22,735 nucleotides of DNA from contig JALOCD010000066.1 in the NCBI GenBank assembly GCA_023228025.1, forward strand, positions 1 through 22,735, given 5' to 3'. Shown here one piece after another: positions 1-8,310 of this stretch; the first letter of the stretch is position 1; each line of letters opens with the position of its first letter. Made by a program: the position numbers and the translations under genes. This DNA is from Prolixibacteraceae bacterium (GTDB lineage: Bacteria > Bacteroidota > Bacteroidia > Bacteroidales > Prolixibacteraceae). The notes under the pieces are model-generated. The model was not told where the DNA came from, did no database searches, and saw only the letters and a list, made by a program, of their open reading frames with translations.

Positions 1-2
1 GG

Positions 3-1406
3 CTCTGGGACCCCAAAAACATTTTCAATCCCGGAAAGATCGTCAATACGCCGCCGATGGACAGCTCGCTGAGAATTCAACCCGGCGACAACGATCCGAT
101 TTTCGACACAGTTTTCGACTGGAGCGATTCGATGGGATTTGTCCGGCATGTCGAAAAATGCAACGGATCAGGCGACTGCCGCAAATCCGAAATCATCGGA
201 GGCACCATGTGCCCCAGCTACATGGCAACCCGGGAGGAGAGACATACAACCCGCGCCCGGGCCAATCTGTTGAACGACTACCTCCGTAGCCGGACCACCA
301 AAGAGGTATTCGAAAGCAAAGAATTATACGATATCCTCGACTTGTGCATCTCATGCAAAGGCTGTAAGTCGGAGTGCCCATCGGGAGTGGATATGACCAA
401 GATCAAGGCGGAATTTTTACAGCACAAGTACGATCAGGAAGGCTCTCCCCTTCGCTCAAAATTGGTGGCCAATATTGCTTCCATCTACAAATTGGGAACT
501 CCGCTCCCGGGGGTCTTTAACTTTGTGGTGCACAATCCGGTCACCTCATCGCTTTTGAAATCATTAACGGGATTTGCAGTGAAAAGGAGCATTCCGGGAC
601 TGGCCCGGACGACCCTAAGAAGTTGGTGCAGTAAAAACCTGAAAAAATTAAATGACCGCATAGAAAATCCAAAAGGATCGCTCTACTTTTTCATCGACGA
701 GTTCACCAATTACAACGACACCGAAATTGGCATCAAGGCCATCAGGGTACTGAACCATTTGGGTTACGAGGTATTAATGGTTCAGCACGAAGTCAGTGGA
801 AGAACATTTCTTTCAAAAGGATATGTTCGGAAAGCCGCCAAAATTGCGGCTAAAAATGTGGCCATTTTCGGGTCGCTGATTGACGACCAACATCCGCTGG
901 TTGGCATCGAACCCTCGGCCATCCTCACCTTCCGCGACGAATATCCCGACCTGCTCCGTGGAGAGGAGAAAATTGCGGCCAAAAGGATCGCGAAAAACAG
1001 TCTGATGATCGATGAATTCCTGGTAAGGGAGCAGGGAAAAGGAAATATTTCGGCCGAAAGTTTCACAAAAAACGCACTGACCATAAAGCTGCACGGTCAT
1101 TGCCAGCAAAAGGCCATCGCATCAACTATGCCTACGAAAAAAATGCTTTCGTTGCCGCTCAATTACCATGTTCAGGAGATCCCATCCGGCTGTTGCGGAA
1201 TGGCAGGCTCATTTGGGTATGAGAAGGAGCACTACGATTTGTCCATGAAGATTGGGAATCTAGTCTTGTTCCCTGAACTTCGCCGGTTGTCGGCGGAGGT
1301 GGTCGTTGCAGCTCCCGGAACGAGTTGCCGGCATCACATTTTTGATGGAACCGGGAAAAAAGCGGTGCATCCAATCGAAATTCTGTTTGAGGCTATTGGC
1401 TTGTAA
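3..1406 (+). CDS. FAD-linked oxidase with C-terminal Fe-S/CCG domain (3' part only)
   Basis: The reading frame is open from the window edge, and the residues before the first Met (LWDPKNIFNPGK) are the end of a FAD-binding oxidase C-terminal domain, so this is the C-terminal half of a larger protein. Counting from the Met at 57, a cysteine cluster follows: C35, C41 and C52-P, then CxxCxxCxxxCP at 97-108, as in [4Fe-4S] ferredoxin-like modules. A C-terminal cysteine-rich (CCG-type) domain has HGHC at 346-349 and SGCCG at 377-381. This layout is that of D-lactate/glycolate-type FAD dehydrogenases fused to a GlpC-like Fe-S subunit (YdiJ-like, usually near 1000 residues). The likely role is oxidation of a 2-hydroxy acid with electrons passed to the respiratory chain; the substrate cannot be read from the sequence. 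Family is confident, substrate is not. Confidence 0.88.
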   Translation, partial: LWDPKNIFNPGKIVNTPPMDSSLRIQPGDNDPIFDTVFDWSDSMGFVRHVEKCNGSGDCRKSEIIGGTMCPSYMATREERHTTRARANLLNDYLRSRTTKEVFESKELYDILDLCISCKGCKSECPSGVDMTKIKAEFLQHKYDQEGSPLRSKLVANIASIYKLGTPLPGVFNFVVHNPVTSSLLKSLTGFAVKRSIPGLARTTLRSWCSKNLKKLNDRIENPKGSLYFFIDEFTNYNDTEIGIKAIRVLNHLGYEVLMVQHEVSGRTFLSKGYVRKAAKIAAKNVAIFGSLIDDQHPLVGIEPSAILTFRDEYPDLLRGEEKIAAKRIAKNSLMIDEFLVREQGKGNISAESFTKNALTIKLHGHCQQKAIASTMPTKKMLSLPLNYHVQEIPSGCCGMAGSFGYEKEHYDLSMKIGNLVLFPELRRLSAEVVVAAPGTSCRHHIFDGTGKKAVHPIEILFEAIGL

Positions 1407-1464
1407 TAGTTAGCATTTAAGTAACCGTAATCATATAATGTCATGCTATTTCCCAAAGAATTTA

Positions 1465-1558
1465 GACCTCCCCCAACCCCTCCAAGGAGGGGAGCCGTGC
1501 TCTGATGTTGATTTGAACACAAACTTGAAGTCTCCCCTTGCGGGAGATTTAGAGGGTC
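1465..1558. repeat. Nested-hairpin dispersed repeat
   Basis: The gap between the oxidase and the MFS gene holds a C/G-rich element. It contains a perfect palindrome, CCCCTCCAAGGAGGGG (1477-1492), and a second stem, TCTCCC/GGGAGA (1531-1547). Outer ends GACCTC (1465) and GAGGGTC (to 1558) can also pair. Pyrimidine-rich elements of this kind (CCTCCCCCAACCCC...) are widespread in Bacteroidota intergenic regions; that statement is from general knowledge. A degenerate relative of its left end appears at about 5287-5305 in the opposite orientation. It may act as a terminator for the oxidase transcript. Confidence 0.6.
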
Positions 1559-1603
1559 AAATTTTTAAAAATGAGGCATTGTTTATGTCCATTAACTTGG
1601 ATT

Positions 1604-2788
1604 ATGCAAAAAGACAAAATATTCGGCTTAGGAAAGAATGTATTTTACACGGGCCTGACAAGCTTTTTCACAGACACCTCCACCAAGATGGTGTACAGCG
1701 TGATGCCTCTCTTTTTGCTGTCGATCGGCGCGTCAAAGACAACCATCTCACTGATCGAAGGGATCGCCGAGAGTACGGCATCCCTGCTCAAAGCCCTGTC
1801 AGGATTCTGGAGCGACAAGATTGGAAAGAACAAGCCTTTCATGATTATAGGATACGGGATTACTGCAGTAGTTACACCATTTTATGCGGCAGTGGTCACA
1901 CCGTTTCAGGTATTGTATCTGAGGTTCATCGAGCGGGTTGGGAAAGGATTGAGGACAGCGCCCCGCGACAGCCTGATCAGCGGATCGATCAAAAACAATG
2001 ACGCGGGCAGAAATTTTGGGTTTCACAAGGCGATGGACAATAGCGGCGCGATCATCGGCCCACTGCTGGCATTTCTTTTGCTCTATCTTTTCCCATTGAA
2101 TTATGGCTATATTTTTCTGTTGGCAACCATCCCGGCAATCATTGGGGTAATTACCATCATCGTGTTGATCAAAGAGGCGCATGCAGGGCCCCCGCCCGAA
2201 AAGAGTACTTTGTCGCTAAAACATTTACCCAAGAAGTACTGGTTTTTTCTGGCCGTGATCTTCGTCTTTTCACTGGGAAACTCAACGGATGCCCTTTTAC
2301 TGGTAAAAACCAGCGAGACCGGGATCAAATCATCCTATATTCCATTCGTTTACATGATTTTCAATCTGGTTGCAGTTTTGCTAGCCATTCCTATTGGGAA
2401 GTTGTCGGACAAAATCGGACGGGAGAAGCTGATCATCCTGGGATTTCTAACCTATGCGGTTGTCTATTTTTTCTTCGGCAAATACAAGAATATCAACGTC
2501 TTTCTATTTCTGTTTGTTTTGTATGGATTTTACAGCGCCCTGACCGACAGCAGTCAAAAGGCGATGATTTCCGATATTGTTGGCAAAGATTTGAAAGGCA
2601 CCGGATATGGCCTCTACCATGCGGTTCTTGGGATTACTTTATTGCCGGCCAGTCTGATTGCCGGGATATTGTACGATAAAGTAAATTCTGACGCGCCCTT
2701 CTATTTCGGGGCAGTTATGGCGCTTTTGGCAACAATTTTGATGACTTTTTTTGCATTTGGATTTAAGATCAAAAATCAAACCATATAA
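1604..2788 (+). CDS. MFS transporter, 12 TM
   Basis: This is a major facilitator superfamily permease of the inner membrane, about 394 residues from the chosen start. Met at 1604 (MQKDKIFGLGKN) is preferred to the Met at 1571 because the 11 extra residues look non-native and run into repeat-rich DNA. Hydrophobic segments cover nearly the whole length. Two loop motifs of the MFS type are visible, GFWSDKIGKNKP after TM2 and GKLSDKIGREKL in the equivalent place of the second half. A RVGKGLRTAPRDSLIS segment after TM4 marks a subgroup of uncharacterised bacterial MFS proteins. The substrate is unknown. The phosphoesterase gene begins 9 bp downstream, so the two are probably one transcript, and an organophosphate or phosphate-linked solute is a possible but unproven cargo. 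Confidence 0.87.
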   Translation: MQKDKIFGLGKNVFYTGLTSFFTDTSTKMVYSVMPLFLLSIGASKTTISLIEGIAESTASLLKALSGFWSDKIGKNKPFMIIGYGITAVVTPFYAAVVTPFQVLYLRFIERVGKGLRTAPRDSLISGSIKNNDAGRNFGFHKAMDNSGAIIGPLLAFLLLYLFPLNYGYIFLLATIPAIIGVITIIVLIKEAHAGPPPEKSTLSLKHLPKKYWFFLAVIFVFSLGNSTDALLLVKTSETGIKSSYIPFVYMIFNLVAVLLAIPIGKLSDKIGREKLIILGFLTYAVVYFFFGKYKNINVFLFLFVLYGFYSALTDSSQKAMISDIVGKDLKGTGYGLYHAVLGITLLPASLIAGILYDKVNSDAPFYFGAVMALLATILMTFFAFGFKIKNQTI

Positions 2789-2797
2789 ACTACTACT

Positions 2798-5257
2798 ATG
2801 ATCAAATTGAAATTCAGACTGGGGTTATTGCTTTTATTGTGGTCGGCGCTTTTGTCGGGAGCCGACCTGAAGATTAGTTGGCGCGAAGGGAAAGACAACC
2901 GCTACAACCATCCTGCCAGGTTGCAGGTTACCATTTTGGAAACCGGGAAAGCGGCGGCTAATGCGGTTATCTACCGGGGAGAAGAGCTCCTGGGTAAAAC
3001 AGATAGTCACGGTGAATTTACATCAATCGCTCTTAATTCCGCTGCAGTAAAATACACCATCAAAGCCTGCCTGGGCAACAAATGCAGCGACAAAACAGTT
3101 TACCGGGTATTGGCTTCTGAATATCCTTTCCCGACATTTGTTTCGATGGGGGAAGATCCTTCCACCTCCATGTCATTTACCTGGCAAACGGCAGAACAGA
3201 TGAAAGCAACTTTGGCAGAATGCGTCAGATTCGATGACAAAGCCGGATTCCAGGGTCCATCGGTCATTAAATCAAAAGGAGGCTCTTATCAAAAAGAGTT
3301 GATCGATCTCGACAAACCCGAAGGAACCAGATTCAAAGTGATGGTTCACAAAACTACCGTGAAGGATCTCGCTCCGGATACAAAATATAATTACCGGGTT
3401 GGCGACGGGAAATATTGGATGGAAGGTAGCTTCCGGACAGCACCTGCACAAGATACCCGGGAGGCAGTAAAGTTCCTCTTTGTAGCGGATTCGCAGGAGT
3501 CAAGCCGTGAAAATTACCAATCCTTTTTTAAATCCGTTTTGAACAAAGCCTTTGAGGCCAATTCCGATATCCGTTTTATCGTTCATGCAGGGGATATGGT
3601 GAACAGGGGTATGAACGGACAAGAGTGGCAATGGTACTTTGAAGCTGGAGAGAAATACTTCAGAAACTTTCCGTTGGCATCCAATGTAGGAAACCATGAA
3701 ACTGGTGGCGTAGTCATCAATGGGCCACAACAGAAAAACAAGGCTTATCTTGACTATTTCAACAATCCTTCTAACCAAACCGGAAATTTTGCCGAAGGAA
3801 GCGCCTACTCCTTCAACTATGGAGCCGCTCATTTGATCTGTCTTGACAACCAGGATCTTAATGATGCTATTGATATCAAACTCAAAACCGGCGATGGCAC
3901 CTATTTGCAAAGCGCCCTTAAATGGCTCAAAAAGGACCTTGAGACTGCCACCGCTCAAAAGAAGTGGAAGATTGTGACCATGCACCAGCCCATCTACGGC
4001 GCAAACAGGGATGAAACCGAACTTAGGGAAGTATTGGCGCCGGTTTTCGACAGCTGCAAAGTTGATCTGGTCATTACCGGCCACGACCATTACTATTTCA
4101 GGAGTTTTCCTATGCGGTACGACCGGATGAAAAACGATGGTGAGGTTGTGCCCATTGATCAGTTCGGAACTGTATACCTGATCGGTGGCTCTACCTGTGG
4201 CAAGATGTATCCGCAAAAGTTCGCCAGGCCTTACCAGGCGGTTGTCATGGCTAAAGAAGATTTCGCGGGTAGGTATCCCTATCTCCGTTCGGAACCTCTG
4301 GCACAACAGAATTACTCTACTTTTACTGTCACCCCGGAGAAGCTTCATTATCAATTTTTCGACAGACTTGGCAATAAAAAAGATGAAGTGGTGCTTCAAA
4401 AAGAGTCACCTACAGAAATGGTTGCCGACAATGGTACGCTTACCTTGAAACTTGATCTTACGCGTGGCGGGGCCATCTCTTGGCTTTCGCTTTCCGGCTC
4501 CTCCCGTAGTGTGGTCAACATTGCCGACGAGGGAAGGTACATCCAGCAATCTTACTATGCGGGGAAATCGCTCGACCGCAAAGCGGAAGGTCAGGCGCCA
4601 AGATGGTCGCCCTGGTCGTGGAACCCGATACAGGTGGGGGATGCCTTCCGGAACAGGGCGCAGATTCTGGATTATAAGAAGTCAGGCAACGAACTCTATG
4701 TCAAATGCATTCCGATGCAGTGGGATATGAACAACAAGCCGGCCGAAGCGGAGATGGAGCAATGGACAACGCTGAACGGTAATTTATTGGAGGTCAGGAA
4801 TCGTCTGACCTGTCACCGCACCGACAACATCTATGGCGACAGCATCCTGTGCGACCAGGAGCTCCCGGCAGTCTATCCCATCTCAGCCTTGCAGAACCTC
4901 TACACTTATCAGGGAACCATGCCGTTTACCGGGGCTCCGGCGACTCGGCTTCCTGTAAAAAATCTTGCGAGCGGATTCTGGGGAATTTACGAGAATCTGC
5001 CTGAAAACTGGATGGCCTTCACCGACGATTCCGGCTGGGGTATGGCCGTCTACAACCCGCTCTGCACCAAATTTCTGGCCGGCATGTCCGGAGTGCCCGG
5101 CAAGGAGGCGGCAGATGGCTCAACCTCCTACATTGCCCCGGTGAAAAAGGAGATTCTCTACAAGAATTCGGTTTACGAATACAAATATTACATCCTAATC
5201 GGCAATTTGGAAGATATGCGCAACAAGATTTATTCGGTTAAGGCGACAGTAAATTAA
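2798..5257 (+). CDS. Secreted calcineurin-like phosphoesterase with extra C-terminal domain
   Basis: The 819-residue protein starts with a hydrophobic Sec signal (about residues 1-22, cleavage near SGA). An Ig/fibronectin-like N-terminal region of purple acid phosphatase type (about 105-215) follows, ending in TKYNYRVG. The metallophosphoesterase core carries all metal motifs: D231 in VADSQ, HAGD (263-266), GNHE (298-301), H396 in MHQP, and GHDH (428-431). It should be a periplasmic or exported dinuclear-metal phosphomonoesterase or phosphodiesterase. Residues about 545-819 form a second large domain, rich in W/Y/G and beta-like, that begins NGTLTLKLDL...GGAISWLSL and recalls galactose-mutarotase-like sandwiches; its function is unknown. 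Start and operon position (9 bp after the MFS gene) are clear. The last codon and stop overlap the left inverted repeat of the next element. Confidence 0.88.
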   Translation: MIKLKFRLGLLLLLWSALLSGADLKISWREGKDNRYNHPARLQVTILETGKAAANAVIYRGEELLGKTDSHGEFTSIALNSAAVKYTIKACLGNKCSDKTVYRVLASEYPFPTFVSMGEDPSTSMSFTWQTAEQMKATLAECVRFDDKAGFQGPSVIKSKGGSYQKELIDLDKPEGTRFKVMVHKTTVKDLAPDTKYNYRVGDGKYWMEGSFRTAPAQDTREAVKFLFVADSQESSRENYQSFFKSVLNKAFEANSDIRFIVHAGDMVNRGMNGQEWQWYFEAGEKYFRNFPLASNVGNHETGGVVINGPQQKNKAYLDYFNNPSNQTGNFAEGSAYSFNYGAAHLICLDNQDLNDAIDIKLKTGDGTYLQSALKWLKKDLETATAQKKWKIVTMHQPIYGANRDETELREVLAPVFDSCKVDLVITGHDHYYFRSFPMRYDRMKNDGEVVPIDQFGTVYLIGGSTCGKMYPQKFARPYQAVVMAKEDFAGRYPYLRSEPLAQQNYSTFTVTPEKLHYQFFDRLGNKKDEVVLQKESPTEMVADNGTLTLKLDLTRGGAISWLSLSGSSRSVVNIADEGRYIQQSYYAGKSLDRKAEGQAPRWSPWSWNPIQVGDAFRNRAQILDYKKSGNELYVKCIPMQWDMNNKPAEAEMEQWTTLNGNLLEVRNRLTCHRTDNIYGDSILCDQELPAVYPISALQNLYTYQGTMPFTGAPATRLPVKNLASGFWGIYENLPENWMAFTDDSGWGMAVYNPLCTKFLAGMSGVPGKEAADGSTSYIAPVKKEILYKNSVYEYKYYILIGNLEDMRNKIYSVKATVN

Positions 5258-5286
5258 AAATTAAAAATTACAGATTACAAATTGGG
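5252..5286 (+). repeat. Left 35-bp AT-rich inverted repeat flanking the four-helix-bundle gene
   Basis: This 35-bp AT-rich unit ends in AAATTGGG. Its inverse at 5780-5814 matches it at 31 of 35 positions by hand alignment. It overlaps the stop codon of the phosphoesterase. A third, direct-orientation copy lies at 5733-5766. Confidence 0.75.
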
Positions 5287-5382
5287 CGGGGGTTGGAGGT
5301 AGATTTCATACAAATTATTAGGCGAAAAATTCGTTATTTATTTAGAAATGCCGTAACTTGAGTATATCTAAATAATTGATTC

Positions 5383-5751
5383 ATGAAGCAGTATAATTTA
5401 ATCCAGGAAAAAAGTTTTGATTTCGCTGTAAGGATAGTGAATGTCTACAAATTTCTAACTTCTGAAAAGAAAGAATTTGTGCTATCCAAACAGGTAATAA
5501 AATGCGGAACTTCAATTGGTGCAAACGTTGAAGAGGCTATTGGAGCGCAGTCAAAAGCAGATTTCCTTGCTAAATTATCCATCTCCTACAAAGAGGCAAG
5601 AGAGACCAATTACTGGATACGTTTACTCAACAAAACCAACTATTTACCTGATAACGAAGCAGAAAACTTGCTCTCAGAAATAGAAATATTGAAGAGAATC
5701 ATTGCGAAGATCAGACTTACAACGCTAAGCAGATTACAAATTAAAAATTAA
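5383..5751 (+). CDS. Four-helix bundle protein (S23/IVP family)
   Basis: The 122-residue protein has the hallmark pattern of the four-helix-bundle family (23S rRNA intervening-sequence protein type): an N-terminal F-[DE]-[FL]-A-x-R-[IV] helix (SFDFAVRIVNVYKFL), then QVIKCGTSIGANVEEA, then a KADFLAKLSISYKEARET-type helix and an xE-x-LLSEIEILKRI helix. Members occur inside rRNA intervening sequences, as lone intergenic genes, and as the Avd accessory of diversity-generating retroelements. No reverse transcriptase or variable repeat is present here. The molecular role is unknown; related proteins bind nucleic acid. The gene is boxed by 35-bp inverted repeats, and its last residues (RLQIKN) and stop are encoded by the internal repeat copy, suggesting that gene and repeats move as one unit. 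Confidence 0.9.
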   Translation: MKQYNLIQEKSFDFAVRIVNVYKFLTSEKKEFVLSKQVIKCGTSIGANVEEAIGAQSKADFLAKLSISYKEARETNYWIRLLNKTNYLPDNEAENLLSEIEILKRIIAKIRLTTLSRLQIKN

Positions 5752-5814
5752 AGATTAAAAATTAGGATTCCGTGCGACTCCCAATTTTTAATCTTTAATC
5801 TTTAATTTGTAATT
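5733..5814. terminator. AT-rich 34-bp inverted repeat, probable bidirectional terminator
   Basis: Two copies of the AT-rich unit face each other, 5733-5766 and 5780-5813. They pair over 34 bp with two mismatches around a 13-base loop containing TCCGTGC. It sits between the convergent four-helix-bundle gene and the M13 peptidase gene, with A/T runs on both sides. It can therefore terminate both transcripts. The right arm is also the right inverted repeat of the whole unit (5780-5814). Confidence 0.75.
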
Positions 5815-5818
5815 CTTA

Positions 5819-7855
5819 TTACCAGATCTTCGCCCTTTTCTCCGGCTCCAGGTACATCGACTGCCCAGGTTTTACATCAAATGCAGCATAGAACTCAGGC
5901 AGGTTCTGCAGTGGTCCAAGTACCCTGAAGCGGCCCAGAGAGTGGACATCTTCCTTGGTGCGGCGAAGGATCTCCTTGTCGCGGGTATTTTGTCCCCATA
6001 CATGGGCGTAAGCCAGGAAGAAGCGTTGCTCGGGAGTGAAGCCATCGATGGGCTCCTTCTGGGTATTGGCTTTCAGGAATGCCTGGTGTGAGATGTTCAG
6101 GCCACCCAGGTCGGCAATGTTTTCGCCCAGACAGAGTTGTCCGTTGGCATGGATGGTGTCCAGTACCACAAATTTATTGAACTGATCCACCAACACTTTT
6201 GAGCGCTCATCAAATCTTTTGGAATCTTCAGGCGTCCACCAGTCGGTTAGGTTTCCCTCCTTGTCAAATTTACGTCCCTGGTCGTCAAATCCGTGCGACA
6301 TCTCGTGCCCGATGACCACACCGATGGCGCCGTAGTTCACAGCATCGTCCCCATCTTTGAAGAAGAAGGGTGGCTGAAGAATAGCAGCCGGGAAGACAAT
6401 CTCATTCTTGTCTGGACTGTAATAAGCATTGACAGTCTGCGGTGACATACCCCACTCCAGCTTGTCGACAGGTTTGTTGATCTTGCCAAGGTAATAGGCA
6501 GTCTCAAATTTATTGGCACGGAGAATATTCAGCACATAGGCATCATCCTTGATTTCCAAACCCGAATAGTCCCTCCACTTGTCGGGATAACCGATCTTCA
6601 CATTGATGGCGTGTAGCTTGTCGATCCCCTTTTGTTTGGTCTCAGGACTCATCCATTCGAGGTTCTGGATTCTTTCGCCAAGGGAAACGCGGAGGTTTTC
6701 GACCAGTTTAACCATGCGATCCTTGGCCGCCTGTGGAAAATAGGCTTTGACGTACAGTTGGCCCAAAGCTTCGCTCAAGGCGCTACTGGTAACACCGAGT
6801 ACCCTTTTCCAACGAGGGCGCATCACCTCGGTACCCGTCATCGCCTTGCCATAAAAATCAAAACTGGCCTGTACAAAATTTGAAGAGAGGTATGAGGCTG
6901 TTTCGTTGATCAGGTTCCATTTGAGGTAGATCTTCCAATCCTCAACAGCAGTGGTTGTCAGTATGTTGCTGATCTCCTTGACAAAGATCGGCTGATTCAG
7001 GTTGACCGATCCCGGATCACCTAGCCCCATTTCAGTAAAATAACGGTTCCAGTTGAAAACCGGTGAGAGTTTAACCAACTCAGCAGTGGTAACCTTGTTG
7101 TAAGTCTTGTTTGGATCGCGTTGTTCCAGGCGTGTCATGGATGCTTTGGCAAGCTGCGTCTCGAGGGCCATTACTTTTTGTGCATTCGCTGCAGAAGTTG
7201 CGTCATCATTGCCCAACAGTTTGAATATGGAGGTCATGTAAGTAACATATTTGGCGCGAAGGTCGACCGATCTTGGGTCGTCGTTCACGTAATAGTCACG
7301 GTCGGGCATGCCCATGCCGGCCTGTGTCAATTGCGCGATGACCATGGAGCTATTGCGGGCGTCGGCCGAGCCATAGATGCCAAAGAGCGGGGAGAATCCA
7401 TATTGATGGAAACGGATCACGGCCTGCTGCACCTCATCCGGGGTCCCAATTTGGTCAATCTCCTTCAAATATGGAGTGATAAATTCAAGCCCCTGCTTCT
7501 CAATTTTGGCAGTATCCATGCCCGAGTTGAAAAGGGTGGCTATCTTATCAGGAACAGAGCCTTTTTCGTTTTTCGCGGCAGCGGTGGTTTTCACCAGGTC
7601 GTTCACCTGTTTCTCGGCCACTTCGGCAAGTTTGTCGAACGAACCGTAACGGCCGCGGTCGGCAGGCAACGGGTTGAGCTTCTTCCATCCGCCATTGGCA
7701 TAGGTATCAAAATCGTTTCCCGGAACAACGGTTTTGTCCAGGTTGGCAGGGTCGATGGCGGGAACCGAAGCCGATTTTTTCGGCTCAACGCACGACATCA
7801 GGGTGGCTATAATCATACAGACTGAGATTGAAATAACTGTTAATTTCTTCTTCAT
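5819..7855 (-). CDS. M13 family zinc metallopeptidase, lipoprotein
   Basis: This is a neprilysin/PepO-type endopeptidase of 678 residues, a normal family length. The N-terminus is a lipoprotein signal with lipobox LMSC (C22), so the enzyme is probably lipid-anchored in the cell envelope. The zinc site is HEMSH (H517, E518, H521), with the third ligand E578 and D582 in GENIADLGG. The substrate-binding NAYY motif is at 476-479 and the C-terminal RVLGPLQN at about 644. All catalytic features are intact. It likely cleaves oligopeptides on the periplasmic or outer face. It is transcribed alone toward the four-helix-bundle gene, with the shared hairpin terminator directly after its stop, and has a good promoter candidate 20-60 bp upstream. 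Confidence 0.95.
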   Translation of the reverse strand: MKKKLTVISISVCMIIATLMSCVEPKKSASVPAIDPANLDKTVVPGNDFDTYANGGWKKLNPLPADRGRYGSFDKLAEVAEKQVNDLVKTTAAAKNEKGSVPDKIATLFNSGMDTAKIEKQGLEFITPYLKEIDQIGTPDEVQQAVIRFHQYGFSPLFGIYGSADARNSSMVIAQLTQAGMGMPDRDYYVNDDPRSVDLRAKYVTYMTSIFKLLGNDDATSAANAQKVMALETQLAKASMTRLEQRDPNKTYNKVTTAELVKLSPVFNWNRYFTEMGLGDPGSVNLNQPIFVKEISNILTTTAVEDWKIYLKWNLINETASYLSSNFVQASFDFYGKAMTGTEVMRPRWKRVLGVTSSALSEALGQLYVKAYFPQAAKDRMVKLVENLRVSLGERIQNLEWMSPETKQKGIDKLHAINVKIGYPDKWRDYSGLEIKDDAYVLNILRANKFETAYYLGKINKPVDKLEWGMSPQTVNAYYSPDKNEIVFPAAILQPPFFFKDGDDAVNYGAIGVVIGHEMSHGFDDQGRKFDKEGNLTDWWTPEDSKRFDERSKVLVDQFNKFVVLDTIHANGQLCLGENIADLGGLNISHQAFLKANTQKEPIDGFTPEQRFFLAYAHVWGQNTRDKEILRRTKEDVHSLGRFRVLGPLQNLPEFYAAFDVKPGQSMYLEPEKRAKIW

Positions 7856-7881
7856 AGTATTGGTTTGAATTTTTAAGGGTT

Positions 7882-7910
7882 TAAAGATATTTAATTTGAA
7901 TTAACTGCAA
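7882..7910 (-). promoter_or_regulatory. Candidate Bacteroidota promoter for the M13 peptidase gene
   Basis: On the minus strand, TTG (7910-7908) is followed 18 bases later by TATCTTTA (7889-7882), a 7/8 match to the -7 consensus TAnnTTTG. Spacing fits the -33/-7 arrangement known for Bacteroidota. The start codon at 7855 leaves a leader of about 20 bases. Confidence 0.5.
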
Positions 7911-8089
7911 CATGACATTGCCCAAAGCGCCAACAATCATGGATTGTTAGACTCACAATTATTTAAAAAGTTACATTTTTATCCGGATATTCAGCAACAC
8001 GGGTGGGCATTTAAAATTTATCGTTGCATTTTTTGCGTCGATTATATAGCTTAATCGTTGCATGGTTGGGTTTTATGCTTGTACGCGGG

Positions 8090-8310
8090 CTATTTACTGT
8101 TTATGAATTTCTCAATTTCATCGATAAAATCCTTCATCTCCCCGAACATCTCTTCTACTATCTCCTTTTCAAACTCAACATAGGAATCATAATCCCCCTT
8201 TGTCCTGCGATTAAGCGCTTTGTTGATGATTGTACGTCTTCCATAGTATCTTTGGCTTCATCCAATCGATACCTAATCAATTCAAACCTATCTTTTTCAT
8301 CTATACTCAT
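8090..8310 (-). pseudogene. HEPN-domain protein remnant (internal deletion and frameshift)
   Basis: From ATG at 8310 the frame gives MSIDEKDRFELIRYRLDEAK and continues to about residue 27, a typical start of the small HEPN partner of MNT nucleotidyltransferases. It then runs out of frame and stops early. In the next frame the same strand gives a coherent C-terminus, GDYDSYVEFEKEIVEE then MFGEMKDFIDEIEKFINSK and a stop at 8090. Full-length family members are around 130 residues, so roughly 170-190 bp of the middle, where the conserved Rx4-6H-type residues and the core helices lie, has been deleted. The start overlaps the MNT stop by 4 bp (ATGA), the normal operon arrangement. The toxin or partner function must be lost. 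Confidence 0.8.

Noticed and set aside
1438..2001. Open frame of 187 codons overlapping the start of the MFS gene
   Set aside because: It runs through the repeat and then in a wrong frame of the transporter; the product has no hydrophobic or family pattern.
3500..4399. 299-codon open frame on the minus strand
   Set aside because: It lies wholly antisense to the phosphoesterase catalytic core, whose motifs are intact.
5383..5751. Diversity-generating retroelement accessory gene (avd)
   Set aside because: Same fold family, but no reverse transcriptase, template repeat or variable repeat is in the window.
5252..5814. CRISPR-like direct repeats
   Set aside because: Only three AT-rich copies in mixed orientation, without regular spacers or cas genes.
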